Source: Nepenthes gracilis
Lineage: Eukaryota > Streptophyta > Magnoliopsida > Caryophyllales > Nepenthaceae
DNA: 64,000 nucleotides
Assembly (NCBI GenBank): GCA_033239525.1
Contig: BSYO01000024.1
Coordinates: forward strand, 1,116,001 to 1,180,000
Reading direction: 5' to 3'
Position numbers and translations under genes: made by a program. How positions within the stretch are numbered: the first letter of the stretch is position 1; the number at the start of each line of letters is the position of its first letter. Below are positions 35,495 to 48,676 of this stretch, piece after piece. The notes under the pieces are model-generated. The model searched no databases. It saw only the letters and a list, made by a program, of their open reading frames with translations, and was not told where the DNA came from.

Positions 35495-36718
35495 CTAACA
35501 AGCTCGTGGTAGGCTCGGTTGGCCCCTACCCCTACCAAGCACGAAGACAAGTAGCTGTAAGCCAAACCGCCGAAAGAAAGAGTTTTCAAAGCACCAAATT
35601 GCTAGACTAGTATAACCCAAGGGGCAAAGGACAAATATTCCAAATGCTTCAATCATTCACACATACAAAAATAATGGAGCCATAAAGACAAAAATACTCG
35701 ATACTTCTATTCGTCAAGTCCTTTCTACAAAGTACAAACCTTAAACAACCAATGTAAAATGTCATAAAGTAATAAAAGTATCTGAAATGATGACCTGACT
35801 TCAAAAGGCTCACCCAACTAGGGCGAGCACCCCGTAGGGCAAGTAAATGCCTATCCATGGAAAGGAGTTTTGGAGGGGAGAGCAGTATGCTCAAACAGGC
35901 AAGGATCCTGTGCATTGCTACCCCCCGATTGTTGAAGCAAAGGCTCTAACCAACCCTCACCAAAGCGAGACACAAAACATTGGTGCCATTCCTGAAAGCA
36001 TCCATCAAAAGTCATCCATTGAAACCGGTTGTAATCATGCGAATCCATAGACTAGACCCAATGCGACATTGATGACCTCGAGGATTGGCATGAATTTGGG
36101 GATGTAACCCCACTAGCAAGCTCCGGAACAGACCTCCCATGGGCGACCTAGGATTGAGCAGCTCGGCTAGAGGGGTCGGGTTACCCTCTCTCGCAGAATT
36201 GGCCGAGTCATTGCTCCACCAGAGTTGCCCCGGCAAATGCTCTCCACTAGTTGGCAAAGGAGGAAACTAGTTCGAATCCCGCTTGATGCTATGCGGTGCC
36301 AAGATGTGGTAGGATGAAAAGAGGGAAACCAAAATGGATCTCAAACGTGCCTTTTGCTACAGCTTCCAACATTTAGCCAAAGTCTCGGTCGACTCCGGCG
36401 GGTAATTGTGTAGACTTCATGCCCGCTTTAAACATTCACACCACCCAACTGGTGGGGATGATTTGTGAAGCGATATGTTGTGAGCCCCCTCACTTAAAGC
36501 TAGAAGAGGAGATTGGCGTACCATTATTATGGAAGATTGCATGGTTAGTATGATCCGCAGAGAATCAGCAAAGTCTAAAAAATTATAGCTCAATCCTGAC
36601 AATCAGGGTGATAGTCTGCAAGATTTCTTGGAAAGAAAAGTGCACAGATCTGTAGGTAGCGTCCCATCCTAAGCATGTTGGGGATTAAAAATTTTGAACT
36701 ATTCAGCACGGGGGCTAG
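35495..36718. other. Unclassified stretch ending in a Tat-type polypurine tract
   Basis: Richer in GC than the flanks, with broken frames on both strands and no family I can name. Bases 36,704-36,718 (TCAGCACGGGGGCTAG region) form the polypurine tract of the LTR that starts at 36,719, so at least the 3' part is retrotransposon interior on the plus strand. Confidence 0.45.
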
Positions 36719-37628
36719 TGATGGGTCCGTCACTCATTGACCAATTCAGATGTCAAGGCCCACAGTAAGAGGCTGCTCAAAAGTCCTGGCATAGGAAGAA
36801 GGCCCACAAGTAGAAGGAACAGGTTCAAGATCCGAATAATGTCCCAATTGGCCCAACCTATCAAAATGACCTTGTTAACCCAATCAAGATGCCTACTATC
36901 CTCTTCCCACATGCCGAAGAAATTTATCATAACCGGTCGGAATAGGTATGCAAATATTCCAAGAATATTTGCACACATTCACGCGATTTCTCCGAAAATA
37001 ATAATAGTAGCCTGGAAAATCTCCTTTCGAAAGTAACTGTCATATCAAGATTTTCTTATCCATCTAAACAGCTCAACTGGCAATTGTCACTAGTCAGGGA
37101 AGCTCAAACTACCTCCAATTCTATGAATACCTCTTCACTATAGTAGGGAAGGGGATACGAGATAAGACACTATAGAGAAATACAATTGAAAACTCTTCCC
37201 AAGTGAGTGAGCCTTGGCTGAGACTTTACCATCGTCGTCGAATATCCTAGATATACTCTGATGATCATATAATCGGTAAAGATGCTCCCTCCCGAGTACA
37301 TCTTTCTCTCTAAGACGTTCCCCGTTGAGTGCATCTGTTGGAGTTCTGCCCTCCAAATCCAATACTCAACCTCATTACCCGTTCATTTGCACTCTTATTC
37401 TATATCATCCATCTTTCTCTTCTTATAGAAAGATTTCTAATTTGAGTATCAAAAAATATGTTAGAAAATTAGTCCATCTAATTTTCTGATCATTTTGTTT
37501 GTTCATTGTATTGTACAGGATCCAAGTTCAATGAGATGGAGGCCAAACTCCCTTTTGGTCATCCAAACTAGAAGATTCAACTAGGGTCTCCCTAATCCGT
37601 ACATCAACCTGGATCCGGGGACGCATCA
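36719..37628 (+). mobile_element. Tat-type LTR (plus strand), 910 bp
   Basis: Starts TGATGGGTCCGTC right after GGGGGCTAG and ends GGGGACGCATCA. A TATA-like CTATGAATACCTC lies at about 37,120. The end matches the solo LTR ending GATGCATCA at 45,565 and, as reverse complement, those starting at 45,885 and 58,817. No primer-binding site follows, so this is a 3' LTR or an isolated one. Confidence 0.7.
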
Positions 37629-40600
37629 CTATCTATAAATGTGGTTCGACACCGTGAAGAAACTTGTTATGTTGATTGTTTTCCTTACGAGGCTCTAAAT
37701 TACATGTAACTACCATGCTGTTAAGTGCCTAATTTTTATTCCTTGTTCCCTTTTTTAAAAAAAAAAGTTAGAATAAATATAATGTGTATTTCAAGTTTAA
37801 ACATCAATTTAAGATATTTAATATTATATTTTTGAATATTTTATTTCATATTTTATACACCACATATTAAAATAAATGTTTCAAAAAATTTGAAACCGAT
37901 TATTTAAATTATCACTCAAGTTAATAAAAAATTACTTAACAATTAAATTGGGGAGAAGCAATAAATAATTGGAGGACCAAACTCTAATGAGAATTTTGTA
38001 GGCAAAATGAGGTGTTATGGATGAGTAGCTCCATAACCCTATCATGCAAGATAAGTATGGTAGGATTAGACCACAAAGATCATAGTGATCAGCTTATGAT
38101 TGGATATTTTAAGAGATTTTTATTTTGCAATAATGCATTATGTTATTATGTTTTGGATTCTTGAAATTGATCCCTCGTTGAGTTAATGGGTTTGATATTT
38201 ATAGTGGTATGGAAACTAAGATGTGAACATTTTTTTCATAGTGAGGTTACATGCCACAACATAGAAATTGGATCGGTTACTAGCCATTAGAATTAGCTGC
38301 CACTACACATGTCCTAAGTCATGGATCTTGGTTGGTTAAGACTCATTGATCATTGGCTCTTGATGGGCAATTAGCTAAGAATTAAATCTTGGCTAAGTAT
38401 ATTGTGCTAATTTGATAGTGAAAAAACACGTCATCATTTGAAAATCACTCATCCGGTTCTACATCAACTGTGTCACATCCCCATATCTTGAGGTCCAATT
38501 AATTTAGTCATTAATCCCTATTTGAGATAATCAAACATTTGTCACTTAATCACCAAAATTTTATTATTCATTCATCCACCAAAGATTGAGACAAAACGAT
38601 ACTGTGACATGAACTCAAAAATGATAAATATCGCCAAACAACCAAATAAAATAATAAAATCTAGTTATTTTCATACAAAGGAGCGACTAATTAAAACTAT
38701 AGTTATATATATTTTTATATTACCAATGGCCATATACTAATATTCTAAACTCGTAGGTGGACCGTCGCACATATAATCCTATAAATAGAGTTAGATGACA
38801 CTTTTAACCTGCAGATAATATGTTTAAATTTCGATAATTATTAAATATACTAAAACATGTCATAATATATTATCAATTAATTCTCTATGATGATTCGTAC
38901 ATAATTAAATAAAAAACTCTACCCCAATATGAATAATTTCTCATATTTTTTCTTACCAAAAAAAATATTATTTATCTTTTAGTTTATATAGACTTTTTCT
39001 TATTAATTCTTTTAATACTTGACATAAAGTGCATTATAATTCTTAAAAAAATTTAAATATACAATTTTAAAATATTTAAAAGCTATATTATCAAATTTTT
39101 AAACATGTAAAATTGTTTATGATAGAAATTACAGAAAAATAGTATATTTGTGCAGTTTTAACATTTCTTTTCAGTGAATAAACATATAGTTATAATTTCA
39201 ATGTGAAATCAAGGCATACAAAATATATACTTAAAGAGTTAAAACATGTAAGAACAATATACGAAAGTAAAAAAAAAAATATGCAAGAGCATTTAATAAT
39301 AATTTTAAAATACACTTGAATATTATCATAGGAAAGCTTGGAAACACATTATATAAGAAATAATGACATAAATTTCATAAAAGTCGTATGAAATAGGAAT
39401 AAAAATACATTCATATGTGGCACAAACCTTTTAGATACGAAAATATATATATAAGTATTTAAAATAATAAATATCCATAGTGATCAGTGAAAAATAGTAA
39501 CAAAAGAAAGTTAGGTTTAGATATATTTGCCTTAAATTTAGAATTACCAAAATTTTTCTTAAATTTACTTAAAACTTACTCATCTAGCCTTCTCTCTCTC
39601 TTTCTCTCTTTTTTCCATCTCTTTCTTTTTTTGTCCCCAAAATTTGGCGAAAACAATTGAAAATTGGCTGAATGGATCTTATATACAAAATTTGCACACT
39701 TGTGTCTAATATGCGTGTATTAGGTGCTGAGACAGAAATACGAGTGTCCCTCAAGCGTATATATTTTGTCACAAAAATGCATATGTGCCTCTCGAACAAT
39801 TATCGGATATGAGCAATTTGCCTAAAACACTTATCTGCGTATGTCAGATGTCAATCGGATGTCATCCAACTTGATATGATCTGTTCAGAATATTAACTTT
39901 AATTCAAATCTTTATTTAACTTCAATAATTTTTTTTATCTTAATCACACATGATAAAAAAAAAACAATCTATAAAGTATTATTTGGACTTAAGAGACTCA
40001 CCGAATCAATATCCACTCATGCGAAATCGGTGACATACATAGGTTAGATTTTTAATGGGCTTATTCTGGACACTTTTATATAATTATTTTTTCATTTGTT
40101 AGTTTACATTTTCTTTTTAATAATATGTAGGTAACAATGTGACATTACAAACATATATTAAGCCATTATTAGAATTTATTTTGGCATTTGTATTTTAATT
40201 GTAAATATGTTTTTTTCAATAGCCTAATATTATATTCCATATTCATTATTATAGTTTCTCCATTTTAAGTAGTGAACAAAATGCCTATATAGTGGAAGGC
40301 ATCCTCGCAAGACAGGACATTGAGATTCAGATAATATGAATATATTGTTATTTACTGTGTAAAGAAATCTTACAACTGATATAAGAAGTCAGAATATATT
40401 ACTAAAAACTGTCATACTGATCCCCAAAATTGTCCAACTAATGCCTATCAAGCTACAATTGGTTCATCATCTTCTTCTAGTCCCCTCTATGCCTACCAGT
40501 ACTAAAAAAATGAGTTAATAGATGATTATTTTTATCTTTTCAACCTTGAGACTTTAAGATAAAGCTGAACTATTATCTTTATATTAGCTTGTTGATTAAA

Positions 40601-40950
40601 ATTATCTAATCACATTCTGATTACTAATGATAATCAATTATTATTTATGCTATTGGGATATAAATTCTTCGATTAGATGTTTATGCATTTACTGAGCTTT
40701 CTATTAATCTCATATTGGTCAGTCTACTAGCTAATAAAAATTATATTGTTCGATTTTCTTATAATAACTTTCTTGTGTAGGATCAAGTGCTAGGGACTAT
40801 ACTAAGGAAGGGGTTTAAAGTATGAAGATTGTTTAGTCTACAATGTTTCATTAACCATTCTATGATTTTAGGTTGTACTACTGCTATAGACAATAAGATA
40901 AAGTATAGCACAAATATTTAGGCTATCATAATTCTGTTGTTTTATCTTAT
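37629..40950. other. AT-rich stretch with possible LTR-like remnant
   Basis: No gene. About 38,468-39,850 begins TGTCACATCCCC, a common start of plant gypsy LTRs, and includes a CT-rich block near 39,583-39,630. The far end is not definable, so I treat it only as a possible remnant. 39,850-40,950 is AT-rich and unremarkable. Confidence 0.35.
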
Positions 40951-40959
40951 TTAATAAAC

Positions 40960-42600
40960 TCGACTTTGTTAGGCAATAAATATTACTTTTTCTCTTATCT
41001 TTTTTTGATTGCTCTACATGAATGTTTTGGAATAGTAAGTCATTCTCATTTTTAGAATAGTCATTCTAAAAATATATTTTTATTTCACATGATCTGCAGT
41101 GATATATTGGGTATTGCTCCTATTTTGTGACTTTCCTCGATAATTGTAGTAGATACATCAGGATTTATTTTCTTTGTTTAAAATTTGAGAATTTTTACCT
41201 TTTTTTTTAAAAAAAAATTGTGACTTACGTTAAAACTCAATTTTTCCAACCATTAAAGTGTTACCGTTTAATCCTGTTTGTGAATATATGTTTCATAAAT
41301 TTCAAGTTTTTCTACAACAAAAACAGAGTGCTTTTACTGCATTTTTGTCCATATACACCACTACAAAACAGAATTACTAAATAAAAAAATTATCTCCTGT
41401 GCAGTGTTATTACAATATTATTACTTGTATCTTCTATTCCTTCAAAATCTAGATTAAAGTCATATCTATGATAATAATTAATTAATTGATTGTCATCATG
41501 TGCCATGATTTTTGAAACTCCATATCGCCATCTTTACCATTGGTATTCTAGCTATCTTGATTGCATACTTTAATCCTGTTGTGTTTTATTCATTTGCCCC
41601 TCTAGAAACGCTATAAAATTTCTACTTAATCTAATATTTGCGCCTTCATGGGATATACCATGTCACATAAGGATTATGTTTGCTATAATTCCTGCACCAA
41701 ACCATTTCATATTTTTCTGTCATGTTATTTTTTTAAAAATCAGTCTTTCTTTTCAACTTATGTTAAGTCATTACATCTAACGTATGCTCTTTCTCACTTT
41801 AATTTTTGACTTCTACTCTTGAATGATTCAAACCTGATCATAAGTATGAAAGACATCATGTAAGCTTTCCTTTTCCTATGTTTGATTCCCCATCTGTGCT
41901 TGTTGTATATGTTCCACCCTTATAAGTTACATATTCCAACATCGTCCCACAACGCTCTAACAAAATCTCTCATCTACCTGATTAGTGTGCGGTTTTGTGA
42001 CACTACCACATACTACTTTGACATCTATTTAGATTCTCTCATCGTATTGTGTATGGGATGTTGTTTCGTGTCCTACTCACGATAAGTCCATTAGTTGCAA
42101 TTGGATTTATTCGATAAAACTTCACTCTAATGATACTCTCGATCACTATGAGCCACATCTAATGGCTCTAGATAACAAACATAAGTGTAGGGTAGACTAT
42201 GAGGATGCTTTTGATCCGATTGTCAAGATGACTATTCGTACAAACTGTAATTTTTGTTGTAACTTTTCAATAGTGGTCACCATATAAAATGAATGTTAAA
42301 ATACTATTCTCCATGGCAATTTCAAAGAAGCGATTTACATGGTTTTTCCACACAACTTAACACTCTCTTTTTATTCAGATGTATCTAGATCAAAGCGATA
42401 TTTGTATGGGTTAAAATATGCTTTCGGGCATGGTTTAACAAATTTTGATCAACCTCAATTTGGTTTTCCTTTGCACAAAGCCACTATCATTCATCGTTAT
42501 TTCTTTACAAGACATCTATGTGTACTGTTTTCATTTTTACTTATATTGTTGTCATTATTACTATTGAAACAAACACTATCTTAATCATTAGTTTGCATTA
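40960..42600 (+). pseudogene. Ty1/copia pol relic (integrase to reverse transcriptase)
   Basis: Copia protein order can be followed through many stops. The pre-integrase/integrase start is near 41,010-41,160 (LHECFG.., then SDILGIAPI and VVDTSGFIFFV, matching HSDxWGPxP and FVDDxSR). A later integrase segment is near 41,590-41,720 (FAPLETL, CAFMGYTMSHKDYVCYN, matching the CxFLGYSxxxKGYRCY motif). Reverse transcriptase lies near 42,140-42,590 (CRVDYEDAFDPIVKMTI, ILHGNFKEAIYM, RYLYGLKYAFG, matching DYxETFAPVxKMxxIR, FLHGDLxExxYM and LxKxLYGLKQAPR). The YVDD active site is not preserved. A long-dead insertion; its LTRs are not identifiable. Confidence 0.75.
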
Positions 42601-42659
42601 ACATCATCATTTGTCATTGAAAATCATATGACTCAATAAGAGAAAGTACAAAAATTATA

Positions 42660-44230
42660 ATGTACCCAAAAATTATGCTCACCAAAACCCTAACTCGCGC
42701 CCCCCTTTTGTTTTATCCGAATTAATTATAATTTACACATAATTTGGCTCTAGAAATTTGTAACCTTAACCTTATGGATGCGGGTATTCCAAATAGTTGG
42801 TATTTATGCACACAAATTTATATATGTTAATTTTATGTATTTTGAAAATATTGTCAAACATGAATAATAATGTTTAATCACATGTACATTAAATATATTA
42901 TCTTACATATACTCTAAAAATTATGTTTCATGTATTTGTGAAGGGATTTATTATCTAAAAACTCTAAAGTTATATTTGCCTCATGGTAGTAAAAATTTCT
43001 TACATGTTCCAAATTTTATGATGATTTATGTATATATTATAGATATGTTAATATCGGTATGTTCTGAAAATTACGTTATAAATCGTTTGTGAAAGAATTT
43101 ATCATCCGGAAGCTTTAAAGTCATTCTTTGGCTTAATGTGGTAAGAAGTTTCTAATTCTTTAAGCTCGAAAGGAATTTATGCATGTAATTAGGATCTTGT
43201 GAGGACTTAACTTCACAATGATATGAAAATTTGTATCTGAATAAGATTTATAGAAAAAGGATCAAGGAATGATATTTTGTAATTAAGTAATGAACTTATA
43301 AACCGTTTTCCAAAAGAGTGAAAATAAAGGAATTATGGATTTAAAAGCAGAACTTCTTAAGAAAATAATGAACTAAAAATTTGGACCAATCAATATTTAT
43401 CAGATAGTATATTTTTGCATGTCTCAATATATTATAGTAAAATATTATTATTTGCTCTGGAACTGCGTGCGGCTAAGGCCCTCTCCATAGAGACTGTACG
43501 TAGACAACCCGCTTCTTGGTTTTGAATAGGAGGAGATGGCTTTTGATTGTGTAGGAGTAAATACAATCCAACTTACGATCAATCGCTCATTTAATTAGTA
43601 AGGTCTACTGACTCTAATCCCCAAAATAAAATAAGTTTTCAGTATGAATGGATGAATCAAAGAACCATGAAAAGGACTAAAGAAATTTAAAAGATATCAT
43701 GAAAGCATTCTTTCAAATTCATGTTTTATGATCTTTCATGCATCTCTATTCATTCCATTATAATTTATTTTGATTTTGAATATAAAATTTACATATTCTT
43801 TGTTATATATATGTGCACTATTGAGCAATTAGCTCATTCCTTATTATTTTCTTTCCTCCAAATGAGTATGCCATTATGCCTGTTGTGGTAGAGTAGAGAA
43901 TTAGAAGTCGGCTAGGTATGATGACATGAGAAGATAACTCTGTGGACTTAGTTCTGTATTTTGTAACTTTTGATGGAGTATATTGCATTCTGTGATGGTG
44001 TTGTATGTTGATGATGTACATGTAGTTAGTTTTCGCTGTATCTATGATGGATGTATATACTTTCATAGGTTGGTTATGGTTTGTATACAGGTACTTAGTG
44101 GCATCTCTTTATCCGATGTTGTAAATACAACGTTAGAGTCACGAATATATGCGGCCATATAAATCCTATGTTGTGATTATTTTGTAAGAAATTTATTTCG
44201 ATTAGGAAAACGTGGCCTGTCACAAAAATA
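42660..44230 (+). mobile_element. Long LTR relic related to the 25-35 kb element
   Basis: Aligned in the same orientation with LTR 1: ATTAGTAAGGTCTACTGACT near 43,595 against CTAATAGGGTTTATTGGCTC at 26,465; AGGTACTTAGTGGCATCTC near 44,089 against AGGTACCTAGTGGCATTGC at 26,976; end GTGGCCTGTCACA at 44,222. The 5' limit is approximate. No interior or partner LTR is visible, so a solo or truncated LTR is likely. Confidence 0.5.
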
Positions 44231-44288
44231 TTGGCCGATAACCTAAATATTAATATCTTTAAATGACCTAAGTATTAATTAAAATATT

Positions 44289-45565
44289 TGATGGGTAAGG
44301 TAGTTTCCTCAGCTGATGAAGACCCAAGCCCAATCACTCACGTGACAAGAAGCCCAGCAAGCGAGAAGCACAGCCTAAACGACAAGACCCGTCCGGCCCA
44401 AGGGACATGGCAATAATCAGATCGAGGCTTTTTGAGCAGTGGGCCTAGGCAATCGGTGTCAACAACCCAATTGATTGCGCAAGTAGGCTGACCAATTCGA
44501 AAGACCCTCGGGCAAGTAGCTGGCAGAACGGTCAGAGTACGCATATGCAGGACACCACCAAAAATCGTGAAGCAACTGCACTAGGGGACCACATGTAGTC
44601 ACCGAATCACAGCAAAGCAACGCCTAACATGGTGGCATCCGTCAGCATCTCAGTAGTTGGTAAATCCCGATGGGACAAATGTCAGTTGCCTTGGCACCAA
44701 AATTTACCCCCACAACGTATTATAAACTCCATCTCCCTCAAGAGGAGGACGATGGAGGGAAAAAGGAATACCTAAAAGAGAGAAGGCAACCTGCGAGAAG
44801 AAGGGGTATCGTGCGAAAACACCATTCAGAATGCACCCTTCAAGGATGAGCAAAGCTCAATAGGGTGCGATCCATAATGAAGGGACACCCCTAGTTGAGG
44901 CTCACATTTCCTCTAGAAGCTAGCCTCGTTTTCCGGTGCCACACTCTTGGATTCTTAGCTTGCCGCTCTCTTTGATAGGTGCACCAACGGGAGCTCAGCT
45001 CTTCGCTAAGTGAGTCACTCTCCGTGAATACATATCTAATAAGCCACTCTCAGTGAGTACATATCTAATGAGCCACTCTCTATGAGTGCATATCCAACCT
45101 AATGAGCCACTCTCCGCGAGCGCATATCGAGCCTAGTGAGCTACCCTATGCAAATGCTTAACCAATGTGCCACTCTCCATGAGTGCATATCCAGTGAGTT
45201 ACTTTTGACGAGTGCCTACCCAGTTAGCCACTCCACGTCGAGTATAACCACGATTAAGCCGCCCCTCCATCTGGCGTATCTATATGAGTCAGGTCTCCTC
45301 TCGCATCCCTTTTTCACATGTAACTCTACATCTTCTAACATTCTCCTAACATCTTTGTATTTCATTGAAAAGATTTCTAACTTAAGTGTTGGAGGATAAA
45401 TTAAAAAATGAGTCATACCAATCCTTTGACCTCTTATTTGTAATTTGTAGTACGCAAGTTTTAGGTGAGAAATGACGGAGATTGGGTAAGCTTCAATTCG
45501 ACCCATAGCAAAAGATTGAAAAACTCCATAATCCGTATCACAATCCGAGAATCAAAGATGCATCA
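44289..45565 (+). mobile_element. Solo Tat-type LTR, 1.28 kb
   Basis: Starts TGATGGGTAAGG and ends AAAGATGCATCA, the family termini. A TATA-like TATTATAAACTCC lies near 44,720. Neither a polypurine tract before it nor a primer-binding site after it is present. Flanking 5-mers ATATT (44,284-44,288) and AGATT (45,566-45,570) differ by one base and may be a mutated target-site duplication. This is what LTR-LTR recombination leaves. Confidence 0.7.
45008..45255. repeat. Minisatellite in the solo LTR
   Basis: About seven units of 30-40 bp built on GAGCCACTCTCCATGAGTGC followed by ATATC. Downstream of the TATA-like box, so it would lie in the R-U5 part of the transcript. Confidence 0.75.
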
Positions 45566-45884
45566 AGATTATATTTTTAATTTTTTATATTAATAATTGT
45601 ATTATTTAACGTCTAAGTATGATTCATATAAATTTATAGTTCCTATGCAAAATATTAACCCAATTAAAAAAAGAAGTTAAAAAAATACATAATTAAATTT
45701 ACTCATGAAGTAGACTAAAATTTTATTATTCATTAAATATACATATTTATATTTCACAAACTTATAAAATTATGTTTTTGTAATAACACATTATTAAAAT
45801 ATTATTTTATTAGTAAAATTTATAAAACTGTAACAAAAAAATTGTCTTAGATTTATTTAAAAATTTCAAAAAATATATATTTTT

Positions 45885-47011
45885 TGTTGCGTCTGGGTCC
45901 CCCATTGTTGTATGGATTATGAAGCCTTCCAATCTTTCGTTGTGGGTCAATCTGGATCGGGTTTGATCTTTGTCGGTGATAACCTAGAACCTATACAACA
46001 CAAATCACAAATAAGATGTGAGAAGACAAGGAGGCTATCCCCCGATAATATTACGATGTTCAAGTCAGAAATCTTCCGCAATAAACGGAGGAATGCGCGT
46101 TTAAAGGTAAACGTGGCGGGAGTGTAAAGATGCAATGATGAGGACAGTGTGGAGAGGGATGTATTGGGAGGCTTGAGTTCCATAAATGTGTCCGGTAGAT
46201 GGGCAACTTAGAAGCGCACCCAAGGAGGGTGGCTTAGAGGTGCGCAGGGAGAGGGCCGGTTTAGAGATGCGCCCGACAGAGGTGCAGTTTAGAGGAGAAT
46301 GACTAAGTTGTACTGGTGAGTCAATGTTCTAATTACCTGAGCGGAGGATTGACTATTGGACAGCAAGTTTCTCACTCCGAGATGGAGGAATTGTTGCTCC
46401 AGGATGGAGGGTTGAAGGCCTCCGGATGGGGGGAGGGCTGACAGCCTCCTGACGGTGGAGGACTGAGGGCCTCTAGACGGGTGGAGAGTTGAGGGCCTTC
46501 GGGATTGGAGGAGGGCTAACGGTCTTTGGACGGGTGGAGGGTTGAAGGCCTCCCAACAGGAGGAGGGCTGGCAGCCACCGTGACTGGCTAGATAGGAGGA
46601 GGGCTGAGGGCATCCTAGCGGAAGAGGGCCAATGTCCTCCAAACAAAAGGAAGACTAAAAGCCTCAATGACTGAAGGTGACCAAGGCCCTGGACGGGCGG
46701 AGGGCCGAGGGGCCTCCTGTATAAGAGGAGGGCCGAGGGTCTCCTAGCCGCCAATCTTCTCTCATTAGAGGTTGGCTAGCAACGGCTATGCCCCTCTCCA
46801 AGTCATGTGAAGGCTTATGGAATATTTTGAGCTTCTTCTAGTTTCTTCAACTTGTCATTCAAAATTTGAGGGTGCTTGTTTTTATAGTAAAACTTACAGA
46901 TGTATTGTTCCTCCAAAAGTAATGTGGGACCTTTACATTGAAAGAATTATATTAGATTGTGAGCTTATTGTGAGGTTTGCCCCGTTGTGCTTATAGTTAC
47001 CGGATCCATCA
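45885..47011 (-). repeat. 3' LTR of the non-autonomous element
   Basis: On the minus strand it follows the polypurine tract and starts TGATGGATCCGG. Shares with the other LTR the blocks GCCTTCCAATCTT, AAGTCAGAAATCTTCC and AATAAACGGA, and the tail GGATTGTGAGCTTA-type sequence, but is visibly diverged. Confidence 0.75.
46385..46745. repeat. 26-bp GC-rich minisatellite in the 3' LTR
   Basis: About 13 imperfect units of GGAGGGCTGAGGGCCTCC plus about 8 variable bases. GGAGG and CCTCC in each unit are complementary, so each unit can form a small hairpin. The array is far more GC-rich than its surroundings. Confidence 0.8.
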
Positions 47012-47026
47012 CTAGCCTCCCATATT
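47012..47026 (-). other. Polypurine tract of the non-autonomous element
   Basis: Minus strand ATATGGGAGGCTAG, directly before TGATGGATCCGG. Same GG(G/A)GGCTAG ending as the plus-strand tracts at 5,177 and 36,704. Confidence 0.6.
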
Positions 47027-47169
47027 GGTCGGCCAAATTTCAACCTCCGGCATGTTCATGATGAGACAAGACTAGTCATGTTGTCCCCTCAAGTCTGACC
47101 TGGATTCATTGACCAAAAAATTTGACTCTGGTGAGTGGATGGAACCAGATTGATGGTTTACCAGCTTGG

Positions 47170-47690
47170 TTGACCGCATCACATGATTCGGAGAGCGTAA
47201 TAGAGCCAAAATATTGATTGTCCGATTTTGTTGACCAATGCGCTCGAATCCGAAGAGAAGTGTGGAGTCAAAAAAGTTGGCATATCGGATCTGGTAACCA
47301 AAGCACTCGAATCTAGAGGGCAATGCGGAGCAAAAAATCTTTGTTGACCTGTTTCGCTGACCAGAGCACTTGAATTTGGAGAGCAGAGCGAACATGGCAA
47401 TTGACAAGATTTGTTGACTGGTGAAGTGCTTGAATCCGGAGAGCAACGCGAAGCCAACAATTTTTGTTGACTGGATCTATTGACCGATGAGGTGCCCGAA
47501 CCCAGAGAGCAGTGCAGAGCAAAAAATTTTTGTTGACCGAATTTGTTGACCATGAAGTGCTCGAATCTGGAGAGCAGTTCAGAGCTGAAAATATTTGTTG
47601 ACCGGATTCGTTGATCGGTGAAGTGCTTGAATCCGGAGAGCAATTTGGAGTCAAAAATCTTTGTTGACCGATGCCGACTGCAAGTTGTCT
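47170..47690. repeat. 62-bp minisatellite, about 8 units
   Basis: Plus-strand unit: TTTGTTGACCGGATTCGTTG, GTGAAGTGCTTGAATCCGG, AGAGCAATGCGGAGC. The CTTGAATCCGGAGAG anchor recurs at about 47,180, 47,241, 47,308, 47,366, 47,427, 47,489, 47,559 and 47,624. Confidence 0.8.
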
Positions 47691-47699
47691 GAGTCTCAG

Positions 47700-48437
47700 G
47701 TAAGATCTAGCAGTGCGCAAAGGGAAGATCTCAAATTTGAGATTAGATCTCCTCAATGTAAGGACGCGCTTCAGGAGGTCGGGAGGCGACTTGCCTTAAG
47801 ATAAGCTGATTGTTCGAGCTATGGCAATAGGATGTGCCTTGCATTCCCTGAAAATGTTCTTCTCGTCGTGCATTACTGTTGCCGAGTTACCCAATGGGAT
47901 TAAGAGTGAGGAGCCCCCAAAAAGCTCAATTGTTGGAATTGGAGATCCTTTGGCTCTCGTGTCGAGCAGATGGCTAAATAACGTGACCATGGCCAAGCTT
48001 GGGATCCCGATCTCAGTGACTCCATTTTCAAGAATGCCTCTTTACTTTCTAGTTGAGTGTCAGGGCTGCTGGTGATGATTTGTGCTGGATTTCGATCGTT
48101 CCCATAAAGGGAAGTCATGGCCCTGAGGAAATGAGGTTGTCGTCTAAGCCTTCTGGCCTTAAACGAACGGGTCTGGTTGGTTGCGCTCGCCCTTACCAAG
48201 AGGAGGTTGTGACACTGAGAAGATGAGGTTGCCAGCTAAGCTTGAAGCTATCGTTATCGGGCTTTTGCTAGCTTAGGCCATCACCTGCATATATCATCAA
48301 TGGTCGGCCCTACTTGAGGACATTGTAGCTTTCCGCGTCTGGTCCTAATTCGTCGGCTGTTGTTGACTGATGGCACTCTGTCCTTGGAGAGGAGGTCACT
48401 GCACACATGCTAAAAAGCCCCTAATATTTTGAGTTCG
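47700..48437. other. Unique interior segment of the non-autonomous element
   Basis: Not visibly repeated. Open stretches exist on both strands (47,821-48,075 plus; 48,199-47,900 minus), but I recognise neither. Could be a captured host fragment or decayed retrotransposon sequence. Confidence 0.35.
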
Positions 48438-48676
48438 ACCACACATGGGCCGCTCGGTGACTGGACTGAGATTTGATTTGACCGCTTACGGGTCGCTTGG
48501 ATGATCAAGGTTTAATTCGACCACTAATGAGACGCCTGAATGATCAGGGTTTAAATCAACCGCTCATGGGCCACCCAAATAATCAGGATTTAATTCGACC
48601 ACTCATAGACCGTTTAAATGACCAGGGTTTTATAATAACCGCTTATGGGCCACCTGGATGATCAGGGTTTAGTTAC
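48438..48676. repeat. 39-bp minisatellite, 6 units
   Basis: Plus-strand unit ACCGCTCATGGGCCACCTGG then ATGATCAGGGTTTAATTCG. Units start near 48,438, 48,481, 48,520, 48,559, 48,598 and 48,638 with an almost constant 39-bp step. Confidence 0.85.

Noticed and set aside
36262..36285. TAGTTCGAATCCCGC, resembling a tRNA T-arm
   Set aside because: No matching acceptor stem, D-arm or anticodon arm in the preceding 70 bp.
47072..47756. Overlapping 124-154 codon minus-strand frames with internal repeats
   Set aside because: Translations of the 62-bp minisatellite in three frames. No start context, domain or codon pattern points to a gene.
46385..48676. Regular repeats that might suggest a CRISPR array
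   Set aside because: Units are contiguous without unique spacers and degenerate, and the context is a plant nuclear genome.
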